A DNA stretch of 40,438 nucleotides from Hoeflea sp. (GCF_030682515.1 NZ_JAUXOD010000072.1:1-40438), one strand, 5' to 3'. Positions 6,691 to 15,805 are shown, counted from the stretch's first letter. Numbers and translations: made by a program. Notes: a model not told the origin generated them from the letters alone.

Positions 6691-7332
6691 GTGAGCGACA
6701 CGGCGCCCCTCCGCGATCCGGCGGAAATCTACCGGCGCTCCTTTGCCATCATCCGGGCCGAGGCCGATCTCGCGCGCTTCGATGTTGCGTCGGAGGAGGT
6801 GGCGGTCAGGATGATCCATGCCTGCGGCATGGTGGACCTGGCGGCTGACATCGTCGTCTCGGATGGCTTCGCCGAGGCCGCGCGGGCGGCGCTGATGGCC
6901 GGCGCGCCGGTGCTGTGCGACGCGGAGATGGTGCGCCATGGAATCATCGCGCGGCTGATGCCCCGGGACAATGAAGTGCTGTGCCTGCTCAACGATTCCC
7001 GTGTTCGCGAGATCGCCGCGCGCGATGCGACGACGCGCTCGGCCGCCCAGGTCGATCTCTGGGCCGAGCGGATGGAGGGGGCGGTGATCGCCATCGGCAA
7101 TGCGCCGACCGCGCTCTACCGGCTGCTCGAGCTGATCGACGCCGGTGCGCTGCGGCCCGCCGCCGTCATCGGCGTGCCGGTCGGCTTCGTCGGCGCCAGG
7201 GAAAGCAAGGAGGCGCTGGTCGCCGATCCGCGCGGGCTCGAATTTCTTGCGGTGAAGGGAAGGCGCGGTGGCAGCGCGCTCGCGAGTGCCGCGGTCAATG
7301 CGCTGGCCGGGGGGCTCGAAGGCCATGGCTAG
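6691..7332 (+). CDS. cobH: Precorrin-8X methylmutase CobH
   Basis: This 213-residue protein has the length and motifs of CobH/Cbi[12 protein letters not shown] carries the conserved His that shuttles the proton in the C11-to-C12 methyl shift, and [19 protein letters not shown] is the conserved C-terminal segment. It converts precorrin-8X to hydrogenobyrinic acid (or the cobalt equivalent). The start is GTG at 6691, four bases after the cbiX stop, with GAGAG just ahead. Its end overlaps the cobL start by eight bases, indicating coupled translation in the operon. Confidence 0.96.
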   Translation: MSDTAPLRDPAEIYRRSFAIIRAEADLARFDVASEEVAVRMIHACGMVDLAADIVVSDGFAEAARAALMAGAPVLCDAEMVRHGIIARLMPRDNEVLCLLNDSRVREIAARDATTRSAAQVDLWAERMEGAVIAIGNAPTALYRLLELIDAGALRPAAVIGVPVGFVGARESKEALVADPRGLEFLAVKGRRGGSALASAAVNALAGGLEGHG

Positions 7333-8566
7333 TGATTTGCGCGCCGGGTCCGCCTGGCTCACCATACTCGGCATCGGCGACAACGGGCTCGACAGCCTGA
7401 CGCCGCCGGCGCGCACGCTGTTCGATGCGTCCGAAACCATCATCGCGCCGGAGCGGGTGTTGGCACGGATCGACTGCGGCGGGCGCGAGACCGTTGCCTG
7501 GACCTTCGGCATCAAGGAAACCATCGCCTTCGTGCTGGCGCGGCGCGGGCGGCCCACGACCATTCTCGCCACCGGCGACCCGATGTTCTATGGCGTCGGC
7601 GCCACGCTGATGCGCGATCTCGACAGAACCGAAATCCGGGTGATCCCGTCGCCGTCGGCGTTCTCGCTTGCCGCCGCCCGGCTCGGCTGGGCGCTGCAGG
7701 ACGTGGCGATGATTTCGCTGCACGGACGCTCGGTGCATGGGCTCGCCTCGCATGTCCAGCCCGGCGCCAGAATCCTTGCGCTGACGTCGACCGGCCGGAC
7801 CGTGGTCGAGGCAGCGCAGATCCTGAGCGCGCGCGGCTACGGCCGCTCCGAGATGCAGGTGCTCGAGCATATCGGCGGGCCGGAGGAGCGCATCAAGGCG
7901 ATGCGGGCCGACCGGATCGCCGCCGAAAGACCCGACTTCGCCGACTTCAACACACTGGCGATCATCTGCGAGGCCCAGCCCGGCACGGTGCTGCTGCCCG
8001 GGGTTCCGGGCCTGCCGGACGAGGCGTTCGAGCATGACGGCCAACTGACCAAGCGGGAGGTGCGGGCGGTGACGCTCGCGCGGCTTGGCCCGGTGCCGGG
8101 CGGGCTCTTGTGGGATGTCGGCGCGGGCTGCGGCTCGATCGGCATCGAATGGATGCGCGCGGCCCGCGGCGCCCGCGCCATCGCCATTGAATCGAGCGAG
8201 AGCCGCCGGACGATGGCGGCGCACAACGCGATTGTTCTGGGCACGCCCGGTCTCGACATCGTCGCGGGAACGGCGCCCGCGGCGCTCGCCAATCTCGCCA
8301 TGCCCGACGCCGTGTTCATCGGCGGCGGCATTTCGATTGACGGCGTGTTCGAGGCCGCCTGGGAAGCGCTCAGGCCCTCGGGGCGGCTCGTCGCCAACGC
8401 CGTGACGGTGGAGGGCGAGGCCCGGCTGTTCGCCCTGCAATCGGTCCATGGCGGCGAGCTGATCCGCCTGCAGGTCACCCGCGCCGAACCCGTCGGCCGC
8501 TACCTCGGCTGGAAGCCAATGATGCCTGTGACGATCTGGTCGGTGACGAAGGAGATTGATCTATGA
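7325..8566 (+). CDS. cobL: Precorrin-6Y C5,15-methyltransferase (decarboxylating) CobL
   Basis: This 413-residue two-domain enzyme starts at ATG 7325 inside the end of cobH. The N-terminal CbiE-like methyltransferase domain (residues 10-200) has TILGIGDNG and [16 protein letters not shown]. The C-terminal CbiT-like domain (about 220-400) has the Rossmann SAM motif [16 protein letters not shown] and AVFIGGGIS. It methylates C5 and C15 and decarboxylates the acetate side chain at C12. Fused CobL is normal in the Pseudomonas denitrificans-type pathway. The stop overlaps the cobI start as ATGA. Confidence 0.97.
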   Translation: MASDLRAGSAWLTILGIGDNGLDSLTPPARTLFDASETIIAPERVLARIDCGGRETVAWTFGIKETIAFVLARRGRPTTILATGDPMFYGVGATLMRDLDRTEIRVIPSPSAFSLAAARLGWALQDVAMISLHGRSVHGLASHVQPGARILALTSTGRTVVEAAQILSARGYGRSEMQVLEHIGGPEERIKAMRADRIAAERPDFADFNTLAIICEAQPGTVLLPGVPGLPDEAFEHDGQLTKREVRAVTLARLGPVPGGLLWDVGAGCGSIGIEWMRAARGARAIAIESSESRRTMAAHNAIVLGTPGLDIVAGTAPAALANLAMPDAVFIGGGISIDGVFEAAWEALRPSGRLVANAVTVEGEARLFALQSVHGGELIRLQVTRAEPVGRYLGWKPMMPVTIWSVTKEIDL

Positions 8567-9291
8567 CCGGCAAACTCTATGGCCTCGGCCTTGGCCCCGG
8601 CGACCCGGACCTGATCACCCTGAAGGCCCACCGCATCCTGCGGCAGGTGCCGGTCATCGCCTGGCCCGCGCCCGACACGGGTGCGAGTTTCGCGCGCGCC
8701 ATTGCCGCGCCGCATCTTCCGGGTGGGCAGGTCGAGATCCCGATCGTGGTGCCGATGCGCACCGAGCGGTTTCCGGCGAAGGACGTCTACGACAAGGCCG
8801 CGGGCGAGATCGCCGCGCATCTCGATGCCGACCGCGACGTCGCCGTGCTGTGCGAAGGCGACCCGTTTTTCTATGGCTCGTTCATGTATGTGTTCGAACG
8901 GCTGGCTCATCTCTATGAGACCGAAGTGGTGCCGGGCGTGTCCTCGATGATGGCGGCGGCGAGTGCCGCGGGGCGTCCGCTGGCCGCGCGCAACGACGTG
9001 TTGACGGTCGTGCCGGGGCCGCTCGACGACGCGGAGCTCACAAACAGAATCAACTCCGCAGATGCATTAGCGATCATTAAGATAGGCAGGCATTTCAAGC
9101 GCTTGAGGGTGCTGATTGAAAAGTTGAATCTGCTACCTCATGCAATTTATGCGGAACGCGTCTCGCTGGACGCCCAGCGTCTGATGCCACTTGCCGAGGT
9201 GCCGGACGACACGGCGCCGTATTTTTCGATGATCCTGATCTACAAGGGCGGCGAGGACTGGATCCACGCGCTGCCCGGGAGCAAAACATGA
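8563..9291 (+). CDS. cobI: Precorrin-2 C20-methyltransferase CobI
   Basis: This 242-residue SAM-dependent tetrapyrrole methylase starts GKLYGLGLGPGDPDLITLKA, with LCEGDPFFYGSFMYVFERL in the second conserved block and VVPGVSSMMAAASAAGRPL after it. It adds the C20 methyl group to precorrin-2 or, in early-cobalt pathways (CbiL), to cobalt-factor II. The two subfamilies are close, and since CbiX is in the same operon the metallated substrate is possible. Both ends overlap neighbours by ATGA. Codons from about 9037 to 9160 are unlike the rest of the gene (ACA, AGA, TTA, ATA, AGG, CTA), a local compositional patch that does not break the frame. Confidence 0.95.
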   Translation: MTGKLYGLGLGPGDPDLITLKAHRILRQVPVIAWPAPDTGASFARAIAAPHLPGGQVEIPIVVPMRTERFPAKDVYDKAAGEIAAHLDADRDVAVLCEGDPFFYGSFMYVFERLAHLYETEVVPGVSSMMAAASAAGRPLAARNDVLTVVPGPLDDAELTNRINSADALAIIKIGRHFKRLRVLIEKLNLLPHAIYAERVSLDAQRLMPLAEVPDDTAPYFSMILIYKGGEDWIHALPGSKT

Positions 9292-11138
9292 CCAAGTCGC
9301 CGGCGATCATCATCCTGTCCGAGGCGGCCCTGCCGATGGCCCGACGCATTGCGGCGAGCCTTGGCGGCGAGGTTCACGGACTGGACCGACGTATATCGGA
9401 AAGTGTTGACATAACCTTTACGGAGACCGGGTCACATTTGGCCTCCCTGTTTTTGGCGGGCCGTCCGGTCATCGGGTTGATGGCGGCGGGGGCGATGATC
9501 CGGCTCTTGGCGCCGCATCTCATGGACAAGATGAGTGAGCCGCCGGTGCTGGCCGTCAGCGAGGACGGCTCGGCGGTGGTGCCGCTGCTGGGCGGCCATC
9601 ACGGCGCCAATGATCTGGCCCGCGCGGTCGCCGCGATCGTCGATGGCTTTGCCGCCATCACCACGGCAGGCGACGTGAAATTCGGCGTGGCGCTCGATGC
9701 GCCGCCGGAGGGCTATGCGCTCGCCAATCCACATTCAGCCAAGCAGGTAATGGCCGATCTGGTCGCCGGCGGCAGCGCTCGGCTCGAGGGCCATGCACCG
9801 TGGCTGGCCCACAGCCGGCTGCCATTGTCACCGGACGGCGGGATCGTTCTCGCTGTCTCGGACGCGGCCATGGCGCCGCCTGAAAACGGCCTGCTGTATC
9901 ATCCCAAAACCCTGGTGCTGGGGATCGGCTGCGAGCGCGGGGCGGGCGGCGACGAAGCGCTTGCGCTGGCGCTCGAGAGCCTGGCAGAGGCCGGTCTCGC
10001 GCCGCAGTCGGTCGGGCTGGTGGCGTCGATCGATGTGAAGGCCGACGAGGCGGCGGTGCATCATGTGGCGCGGCATTTCGGCTGCGCCGCGCGTTTCTTC
10101 GACGCAGCGACGCTCGAAGCGGAGACCCCGCGGCTCAAGAACTCCTCCGACATCGTCTTCACTGAAGTCGGCTGCCACGGCGTGGCCGAGGGCGCGGCGC
10201 TCGCGGCCATCGGCGCGTCGGGCGCGTTGATTGCGGAAAAGCGCAAGAGCCGGCGGGCCACCTGCGCCGTCGGCCGGGCGGTCGCGCCCTTCACCGCAGA
10301 CCGGTTGCCGGGCAGGGCGCGCGGCAGGCTGATGGTGGTCGGCATCGGACCGGGCTCGGACGGCTGGCGCTCGCCCGAAGTCTCTGAGATGGTGGCGGCG
10401 TCGACGGATCTCGTCGGCTACTCGCTCTATCTCGATCTGCTCGGGCCGCTGGCTGAAGGCAAGGCGCGGCACGATTTCGACCTCGGCAAGGAGGAGGCCC
10501 GGGTGCGCCACGCCATGGAGCTTGCCGGCGAGGGCCGCTCGGTGGCGCTGGTCTGCTCGGGCGACGCCGGCATCTATGCCATGGCGACGCTTGTGTTCGA
10601 ACTGCTGGACAAGGCCGACGGCGTGGAAGGCCTGACCGATGCGGCGCGGCGGATCGAGATCGCGGTCTCGCCCGGCATTTCGGCGCTGCAGGCGGCCGCC
10701 GCCCGCGCCGGCGCGCCGCTGGGGCATGATTTCTGCACCATCTCGCTGTCGGATCTCCTGACCCCCTGGGACGACATAAAGCGCCGGGTCAGGGCCGCGG
10801 GCGAGGGCGATTTCGTCATCGCCTTCTACAATCCGGTGTCGAAGAAGCGCCGGACGCAACTGGCCTGGGCGCGCGACTCGCTGCTCACCCACCGCCCGGC
10901 CTCAACGCCGGTGATCCTCGCCACCAATCTCGGCCGCGAAGGGGAATTGATCCGCATCGTTGAGCTCGGCTCGCTCGATGTCGACGATGTCGACATGCTG
11001 ACCGTGGTGGTGGTGGGCTCGTCCAATTCCTCGACCGTGAGGACCGGCGATGGCCGGACCTGGGTCTATACGCCGCGCGGCTACGCCCGCAAGGAAGGCA
11101 GCGCCATGACACATATTCCCACTGGAGACGCGGCATGA
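9288..11138 (+). CDS. cobJ: CbiG-CobJ fusion: cobalt-precorrin-5A hydrolase-like plus precorrin-3B C17-methyltransferase
   Basis: This 616-residue fusion carries CbiG-type sequence at residues 1-335. The N-terminal domain has AGRPVIGLMAAGAMIRLLAP, and the CbiG-C/CobE domain has LVLGIGCERGAGGDEALALAL and IVFTEVGCHGVAEGAAL. Residues 345-600 are a CobJ/CbiH methylase with LMVVGIGPGSDGWRSPEV, LVCSGDAGIYAMATLVFEL and DFVIAFYNPVSKKR. CobJ methylates C17 and contracts the ring. CbiG opens the resulting lactone and releases C20 as acetaldehyde in the anaerobic route, and its C-terminal domain is homologous to CobE. Both ends overlap neighbours by ATGA. Confidence 0.95.
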   Translation: MTKSPAIIILSEAALPMARRIAASLGGEVHGLDRRISESVDITFTETGSHLASLFLAGRPVIGLMAAGAMIRLLAPHLMDKMSEPPVLAVSEDGSAVVPLLGGHHGANDLARAVAAIVDGFAAITTAGDVKFGVALDAPPEGYALANPHSAKQVMADLVAGGSARLEGHAPWLAHSRLPLSPDGGIVLAVSDAAMAPPENGLLYHPKTLVLGIGCERGAGGDEALALALESLAEAGLAPQSVGLVASIDVKADEAAVHHVARHFGCAARFFDAATLEAETPRLKNSSDIVFTEVGCHGVAEGAALAAIGASGALIAEKRKSRRATCAVGRAVAPFTADRLPGRARGRLMVVGIGPGSDGWRSPEVSEMVAASTDLVGYSLYLDLLGPLAEGKARHDFDLGKEEARVRHAMELAGEGRSVALVCSGDAGIYAMATLVFELLDKADGVEGLTDAARRIEIAVSPGISALQAAAARAGAPLGHDFCTISLSDLLTPWDDIKRRVRAAGEGDFVIAFYNPVSKKRRTQLAWARDSLLTHRPASTPVILATNLGREGELIRIVELGSLDVDDVDMLTVVVVGSSNSSTVRTGDGRTWVYTPRGYARKEGSAMTHIPTGDAA

Positions 11139-11920
11139 CCGTCTATTTCATCGGCGCCGGTCCCGGCGCGCCCGACCTCATCACCGTGCGCGGGCTGAAG
11201 CTGATCGAGCGCTGCCCGGTGTGCCTCTATGCCGGTTCGCTGGTGCCCGAGGAGATCGTCAAGGCCGCGCCCGAGGGTGCGCTGGTCAGGGACACGGCGC
11301 CGATGCATCTCGACGAGATCATCGGTGAGATGGAGAAGGCCCACGCGGCAGGCCAGGACGTGGCCCGGGTGCATTCGGGCGATCCCGCGATCTATGGCGC
11401 GGTGGCCGAACAGATGCGCCGGCTCGACCGGCTCGGGATCGGCTACGAGGTGGTGCCGGGCGTGCCGGCCTTCGCCGGTGCCGCGGCGCGGCTCGCCACG
11501 GAGCTCACGCTGCCCGAGATCGCCCAGACGGTGATCATCACCCGCACCGGCATGAAGGCCTCGTCGATGCCGGAATTCGAGCAGCTGGAAATCCTGGGCC
11601 AGTCCCGCGCGACCCTCGCCATCCATCTGTCGATCCGCAATCTCGACTACATCAAGCGGGCGCTGGAGCCCTACTACGGTGCAGACTGCCCGGTGGTGAT
11701 CGCCTACCGCGCCACCTGGCCGGACGAGCTCTACATCCGCACCACGCTCGAAGGCATGAAGGAAGAGGTCCGCGCCCACAAGATCACCCGGACCGCGCTC
11801 ATCCTGGTGGGCAAGGTGTTCGGCGAAGTCAATTTCCGCGACAGCGACCTTTACAATGCGGACTATTCGCATGTGCTGAGGAACGTGGGGAAGAAGAAGG
11901 CGAAGGCGAAGGCCGTCTGA
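11135..11920 (+). CDS. cobM: Precorrin-4 C11-methyltransferase CobM
   Basis: This 261-residue tetrapyrrole methylase starts MTVYFIGAGPGAPDLITVRG, with VARVHSGDPAIYGAVAEQM and VVPGVPAFAGAAARL as the SAM-binding blocks and TRTALILVGKVFG near the end. It methylates C11 of precorrin-4 (or cobalt-precorrin-4, as CbiF). The start overlaps the cobJ stop as ATGA. It is the last gene of the riboswitch-led operon on this strand: the next gene is convergent and ends three bases away, leaving no room for a conventional terminator. The Lys/Ala tail (KKKAKAKAV) is a minor local feature. Confidence 0.97.
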   Translation: MTVYFIGAGPGAPDLITVRGLKLIERCPVCLYAGSLVPEEIVKAAPEGALVRDTAPMHLDEIIGEMEKAHAAGQDVARVHSGDPAIYGAVAEQMRRLDRLGIGYEVVPGVPAFAGAAARLATELTLPEIAQTVIITRTGMKASSMPEFEQLEILGQSRATLAIHLSIRNLDYIKRALEPYYGADCPVVIAYRATWPDELYIRTTLEGMKEEVRAHKITRTALILVGKVFGEVNFRDSDLYNADYSHVLRNVGKKKAKAKAV

Positions 11921-11923
11921 ACC

Positions 11924-12274
11924 TTACTTTTCGGGCATTTCGGCCAGTTCAGCCTGGCGTTTCTTCGGCAGGCTGGCGCGGACCAGGCGGTAGGACTGGA
12001 GAATGCGGCCGCGCAACTCGTCGGGGTCCATTCCCCAGTCGAGCAACACCCAGGAGGCGTGGAAATAGGGCGCCCTTGTGCCGGCGCCCATCTCGATCAG
12101 CATCGCAGCAGTTTCCACGCTGTCGGTCTTGACCGCGACGCCCGGCGTCACCGCGCCGATGGAGGCAAACATCTTGCCGCCGACCTTCCAGGCATCATGG
12201 CCGCCGCCCCAGGGATCGGACACTTCCGCCCCCGGCAGGGTCGCGCAGATGGAATTGACGATTTCGCGGCTCAT
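11924..12274 (-). CDS. MmcQ/YjbR family DNA-binding-like protein
   Basis: This 116-residue protein belongs to the MmcQ/YjbR family. Typical elements are CATLPGAEVSDPWGGGHDAWKVGGKMFA at the N-terminus, VAVKTDSVETAAMLIE in the middle and SYRLVRASLPKKRQAEL at the end. The fold resembles a DNA-binding double-wing structure, but no role is established. It is convergent with cobM and lies 36 bases downstream of the GST gene, with which it may form an operon. There is no evident link to B12 synthesis. Confidence 0.88.
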   Translation of the reverse strand: MSREIVNSICATLPGAEVSDPWGGGHDAWKVGGKMFASIGAVTPGVAVKTDSVETAAMLIEMGAGTRAPYFHASWVLLDWGMDPDELRGRILQSYRLVRASLPKKRQAELAEMPEK

Positions 12275-12310
12275 CCGGCCTCTCCCTTGGTTTGACTCAT
12301 TCTACCCCGC

Positions 12311-12937
12311 TCACCTCGGCGGAATGAATTCCTGGCTGTGGTCCTTAAACACCGGCATGGCCTCCAGCCGGGCGCAATGGGTGCGGATCGCGGGATATTC
12401 CTCGGCCCCCACCACGTCCGGCAGGGCCTCGGTCAGGTGCCGGAGGGCGCAGGCCACTGCGATGTCGGCGTGGCCGATCGTGTCGCCGAACCAATAGTTG
12501 CTCTGAACCTGCGCCCGTGAGGCTTCGAGCGCCGCGAGCGCGCTGTGGATCTGCAGCGTCAGCCGGGCCATCAGCGAAGTCGAGGGCTCCTCATGCATGT
12601 GGATCTCGTAGAACAGCGCCACCGCCTTGTCGGCCACGCCGGTGGCGAGCGACGCCACCTTCAGGGCGCGATGGCGGTCGGGCTCGTCAACGGGAAACAG
12701 CGCCTGGCCTTCCGGCGCCCGGCGGTCGAGCCAGTCGATGATCGCATGGCTGTCGATCAGCACGTCGCCGTCGTCGAGGATGAGTGTCGGCACCCGGACC
12801 AGCGGGTTGATCGCGCGCAGCTTCTCGGCGTCGGAGAACACCGACCAGGGCCGGTGCTCGAACTCAATTCCATAAAGCTTGAGCGCGATGGCGATCCTGC
12901 GGGTGAAGGAGGAATCATACTGGCCGATCAGAATCAT
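12311..12937 (-). CDS. Glutathione S-transferase family protein
   Basis: This 208-residue protein has an N-terminal thioredoxin-like GST domain: MILIGQYDSSFTRRIAIALK, then NPLVRVPTLILDDGDVLIDSHAII, with the cis-Pro and glutathione-binding Asp-Ser of the family. An all-helical C-terminal domain (about residues 85-205) includes YWFGDTIGHADIAVACAL. The Ser at residues 9-10 could be the catalytic residue. It is probably cytoplasmic; the substrate is unknown. It lies between cobM and cobK on the minus strand, with 128 bases separating it from cobK. Confidence 0.92.
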   Translation of the reverse strand: MILIGQYDSSFTRRIAIALKLYGIEFEHRPWSVFSDAEKLRAINPLVRVPTLILDDGDVLIDSHAIIDWLDRRAPEGQALFPVDEPDRHRALKVASLATGVADKAVALFYEIHMHEEPSTSLMARLTLQIHSALAALEASRAQVQSNYWFGDTIGHADIAVACALRHLTEALPDVVGAEEYPAIRTHCARLEAMPVFKDHSQEFIPPR

Positions 12938-13065
12938 GGTCGAAATTTCCTGCTGGTCTCATCGCCCTGTTGGCTCAAGCCTGTCAGGATCGCGCCTGCC
13001 GCGATGCTGTCACGCAGCAGATGGCTTAACAAGATGGCGGTCGGAATCTGTCAGCAGCGGCAGGC

Positions 13066-13755
13066 TTAGCCGCGCGCCACCATGATCACAGGAAGGCATA
13101 ACTGCCGCGCGGCCTCGATCTTGGCGTAGGCCGCGGGACCGCCCGAATTGCGGCAGACGATGTGGGTGATGGAATGGGCGACCAGCAGCATCGTCTCGAC
13201 CGCGGCGCTGTCGCCGGGGCGGCCCAGTACCAGCGCGTGATCAGGCAGATCGATTGCCGCTTCCGGCGGGTCGATCATGCGGACGACGAAATGCACGTCG
13301 GCGCGGGAGGCGAACAGGCCGATATGCTGCGAGCCGAGCGCCAGCAGCACGCGGGCGCGGGGCGGGATGGCGTCGCGGGCCGCCTCCAGCGTGTCCACCT
13401 CGATCCAGTCGTCGCCCGGCTCCCTCGCCCAGGGTTTTCGCGTGCGGATGTCGAGGGCCACGCCGGTACGGCGGGCGGCCTCCACGGCGTTCAAGCTGAT
13501 CCGGCGGGCGAAGGGATGGGTGGCGTCGATCAGCCTGGTCACGCCATTGGCGCGGATGTAGTCGGCCAGCCCCTCCACCCCGCCGAAGCCGCCGGTGCGG
13601 ACCTCGCCCGCAAGCGGCGCGGGCTCGCGGGTGCGGCCGGCGAGCGAGGTGATGATCCGCGCCCCGGGGTGTGTCGCCACGAGCTCTCGCGCCAGTTCCG
13701 CCGCCTCGCGTGTGCCGCCGAGAATGAGGATGGTTTCGTTGGCGCTACCGGGCAT
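13066..13755 (-). CDS. cobK: Precorrin-6A reductase CobK
   Basis: This 229-residue protein has the CobK/CbiJ pattern. The NAD(P)H-binding N-terminus is ETILILGGTREAAELARELV, followed by RLIDATHPFARRISLNA and later ALVLGRPGDSAAVETMLL and ITHIVCRNSGGPAAYAKIEA. It reduces the C18-C19 double bond of precorrin-6A (or the cobalt form) with NADPH. The start lies 11 bases inside the end of cbiD, so the two are translationally coupled on the minus strand, opposite to the main operon, and are probably driven from the cbiD-cobA divergent region. Confidence 0.96.
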   Translation of the reverse strand: MPGSANETILILGGTREAAELARELVATHPGARIITSLAGRTREPAPLAGEVRTGGFGGVEGLADYIRANGVTRLIDATHPFARRISLNAVEAARRTGVALDIRTRKPWAREPGDDWIEVDTLEAARDAIPPRARVLLALGSQHIGLFASRADVHFVVRMIDPPEAAIDLPDHALVLGRPGDSAAVETMLLVAHSITHIVCRNSGGPAAYAKIEAARQLCLPVIMVARG

Positions 13756-14851
13756 GGGCGATGAGCTTTCCGCTCCGGTCCGTCACCATGACGTCAACGG
13801 CAACGGGGGCGCCGCGCAGGGTCTCGAGCGCCACGGCGCGGGCCTTTTCTGCGATGACAGACGGCAGATCAAGTCCCTGAGCGCGAGTCAATTCAAGCAC
13901 TTCGAGCGCGGTGTTGGCGCCCAGAATCCGGTCCTTCAAGTGGTTTCCACCCAGGGCTTCCGCCTGGCCCGCAAGCCAGGCCATGTCGACCTGGCTGCGG
14001 CCGGAATGCAGGTCCAGCGCGCCCTGGGCGAGCTTGGTCAACTTGGCGAAGCCGCCGGCGATGGTCAGGCGTTCCACCGGATGGACGCGCAGATATTTGA
14101 GCAGTCCGCCGGCGAAATCGCCCATGTCGAGGCAGGCGGCGTCGGGCAGTTGGTAAAACTCCTGCGCGGTCTTCTCCGAGGTCGAGCCGGTGGCGCCGAG
14201 CACATGCGGCATCCCCTCGGCGCGGGCGACGTCGATGCCGCGGTGGATCGAGTGGATCCAGGCCGAGCAGGAGAACGGGTGGACGATGCCGGTGGTGCCG
14301 AGCACCGACAGTCCGCCGAGGATGCCCAGCCGCGGGTTCCAGGTCTGAAGCGCGAGTTCGGCGCCGTTCTCGATGGAAATCTCGATTTGGAAATCCGGCG
14401 CGATGCCATGCTCGTCGCAGAGATCGCGCACCACCTCGCGCATCATCTGCCGCGGCACCGGGTTGATCGCGGGCTCGCCCACGGGCACCGGCAGGCCCGC
14501 GAGCGTCACCGTGCCCACGCCGGCCCCCGCCTTGAAGACGATGCCAGCGCCCTGGGGCAGGCGGCTCACCCGCGCCATCACCAGCGCGCCGTGGGTGACG
14601 TCCGGGTCGTCGCCCGCGTCCTTGATGATGCCGGCCATGGCGTTGAGGCCGGCGAGCGATTCGCGGGCGAGCGCAAAGGCTGGCTGCTCCCCCTTGGGCA
14701 GGGTGATATCGACGGGATCGGGAAACTCGCCGGTGATGAGCGCGGTCAGCGCCGCCTTGGTCGCAGCCGTCGCGCATGCGCCGGTGGTCCAGCCCCGGCG
14801 CAGTGCCGTGGCGGGTTTTTCCATCCGGATTTCGTTTTCGCCGGCGTCCAT
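13745..14851 (-). CDS. cbiD: Cobalt-precorrin-5B (C1)-methyltransferase CbiD
   Basis: This 368-residue protein is a clear CbiD: RRGWTTGACATAATKAALTAL near the N-terminus, FKAGAGVGTVTLAGLPVPVGEPAINP centrally, then LGTTGIVHPFSCSAW and HVLGATGSTSEKTAQEFY. CbiD methylates C1 in the anaerobic pathway; in the aerobic pathway CobF does this, and cobF is absent here, so CbiD presumably takes its place. ATG 14851 gives full length; an alternative ATG at 14824 would remove nine residues. Only about 108 bases separate it from the divergent cobA, so a shared control region is likely. Confidence 0.96.
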   Translation of the reverse strand: MDAGENEIRMEKPATALRRGWTTGACATAATKAALTALITGEFPDPVDITLPKGEQPAFALARESLAGLNAMAGIIKDAGDDPDVTHGALVMARVSRLPQGAGIVFKAGAGVGTVTLAGLPVPVGEPAINPVPRQMMREVVRDLCDEHGIAPDFQIEISIENGAELALQTWNPRLGILGGLSVLGTTGIVHPFSCSAWIHSIHRGIDVARAEGMPHVLGATGSTSEKTAQEFYQLPDAACLDMGDFAGGLLKYLRVHPVERLTIAGGFAKLTKLAQGALDLHSGRSQVDMAWLAGQAEALGGNHLKDRILGANTALEVLELTRAQGLDLPSVIAEKARAVALETLRGAPVAVDVMVTDRSGKLIAHAR

Positions 14852-14959
14852 GTCGCGTTCCCGGTCGTGTCTTGCCTGTTGCCGTTATAGAGTGCGATTG
14901 ATACGGGTGTAACCCATGGTGTTTGGCAGGAAATGCCGCGTGAGGATGAAGCGAATAGC
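14852..14959. promoter_or_regulatory. Divergent intergenic region between cbiD and cobA
   Basis: This 108-base spacer must hold the 5' signals for both cbiD-cobK and cobABCD. A TATAGA hexamer at 14887-14892 is a possible -10 for cobA, but I see no good -35 at normal spacing. It is too short for a second full cobalamin riboswitch. Confidence 0.35.
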
Positions 14960-15805
14960 ATGAGCGACTGGCAAGACAATCTGCCGAAGATGAAGCCCGG
15001 CGAAGTGTGGCTGGTGGGCGCCGGACCGGGCGATCCCGGCCTGCTCACGCTGCATGCCGCCAATGCGCTCGCCCAGGCCGATGTGATCGTGCATGACGCG
15101 CTGGTCAATGCCGATTGCCTCAAGCTCGCCCGCACCGGCGCCCTGGTCGAATATGCGGGAAAACGCGGCGGCAAGCCGTCGGCCAAGCAGCGCGACATCT
15201 CGCTTCGTCTGGTCGAGCTCGCCCGCGCCGGACACCGCGTGCTCCGGCTCAAGGGCGGCGATCCCTTCGTGTTCGGGCGCGGCGGCGAGGAAGCGCTGAC
15301 GCTGGTCGAGCATCACATTCCGTTCCGCATCGTACCGGGAATCACCGCAGGCATCGGCGGGCTCGCCTATGCCGGCATTCCGGTGACGCATCGCGACACC
15401 AATCACACCGTGACCTTCCTGACTGGCCATGATTCCTCCGGTCTCGTGCCCGACCGGGTCGACTGGGACGGCGTGGCGCGCGGCAGCCAGGTGATCGTGA
15501 TGTACATGGCGATGAAGCACATCTCCACCATCGCCTCGCGGCTGATCGAGGCGGGACGCGCGGCCGACGAGCCGGTGGCCTTCGTCACCGATGCCTCGAC
15601 CGAATCCCAGGCCGTGCTCGAAACCACGCTCGCCCGGGCGGCAGAGGACGTGACCGCGTCGGGCCTGCAGCCGCCGGCGATCGTCGTGGTGGGACAGGTG
15701 GTCCGGCTGCGCTCGGCGCTCGACTGGATGGGCGCCGCCCAGGGCCGGGTGCTGGTCGCCGATCCGCTCGGGTATCGCGCAATCGCGCGGAAGGACAGCG
15801 CATGA
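14960..15805 (+). CDS. cobA: Uroporphyrinogen-III C-methyltransferase CobA
   Basis: This SAM-dependent methylase makes precorrin-2 (dihydrosirohydrochlorin) from uroporphyrinogen III. Motifs are VWLVGAGPGDPGLLTLHAAN, RVLRLKGGDPFVFGRGGEEA and FRIVPGITAGIGGLAYAGIP. Starting at ATG 14960 gives 281 residues, close to the 280 of the characterised Pseudomonas denitrificans enzyme. An upstream in-frame ATG at 14933 would add nine residues but has poor spacing to its ribosome binding site. It is a stand-alone CobA without CysG oxidase/ferrochelatase domains. The stop overlaps the cobB start as ATGA. Confidence 0.96.
   Translation: MSDWQDNLPKMKPGEVWLVGAGPGDPGLLTLHAANALAQADVIVHDALVNADCLKLARTGALVEYAGKRGGKPSAKQRDISLRLVELARAGHRVLRLKGGDPFVFGRGGEEALTLVEHHIPFRIVPGITAGIGGLAYAGIPVTHRDTNHTVTFLTGHDSSGLVPDRVDWDGVARGSQVIVMYMAMKHISTIASRLIEAGRAADEPVAFVTDASTESQAVLETTLARAAEDVTASGLQPPAIVVVGQVVRLRSALDWMGAAQGRVLVADPLGYRAIARKDSA

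Noticed and set aside
5131-7572. Long minus-strand open frame (about 813 codons) opposite cbiX, cobH and cobL
   Set aside because: It mirrors three well-identified genes, is rich in low-complexity Met/Val/Ile repeats produced by the His tract, and has no recognisable domain. High-GC DNA keeps antisense frames open by chance.
9405-9440. TTGACA inside the cbiG-cobJ fusion as an internal promoter
   Set aside because: No acceptable -10 hexamer lies 16-19 bases downstream, and the sequence is explained by coding.
14852-14959. Second cobalamin riboswitch between cbiD and cobA
   Set aside because: The spacer is only about 108 bases and lacks the core CCGGTG and GCTG blocks.
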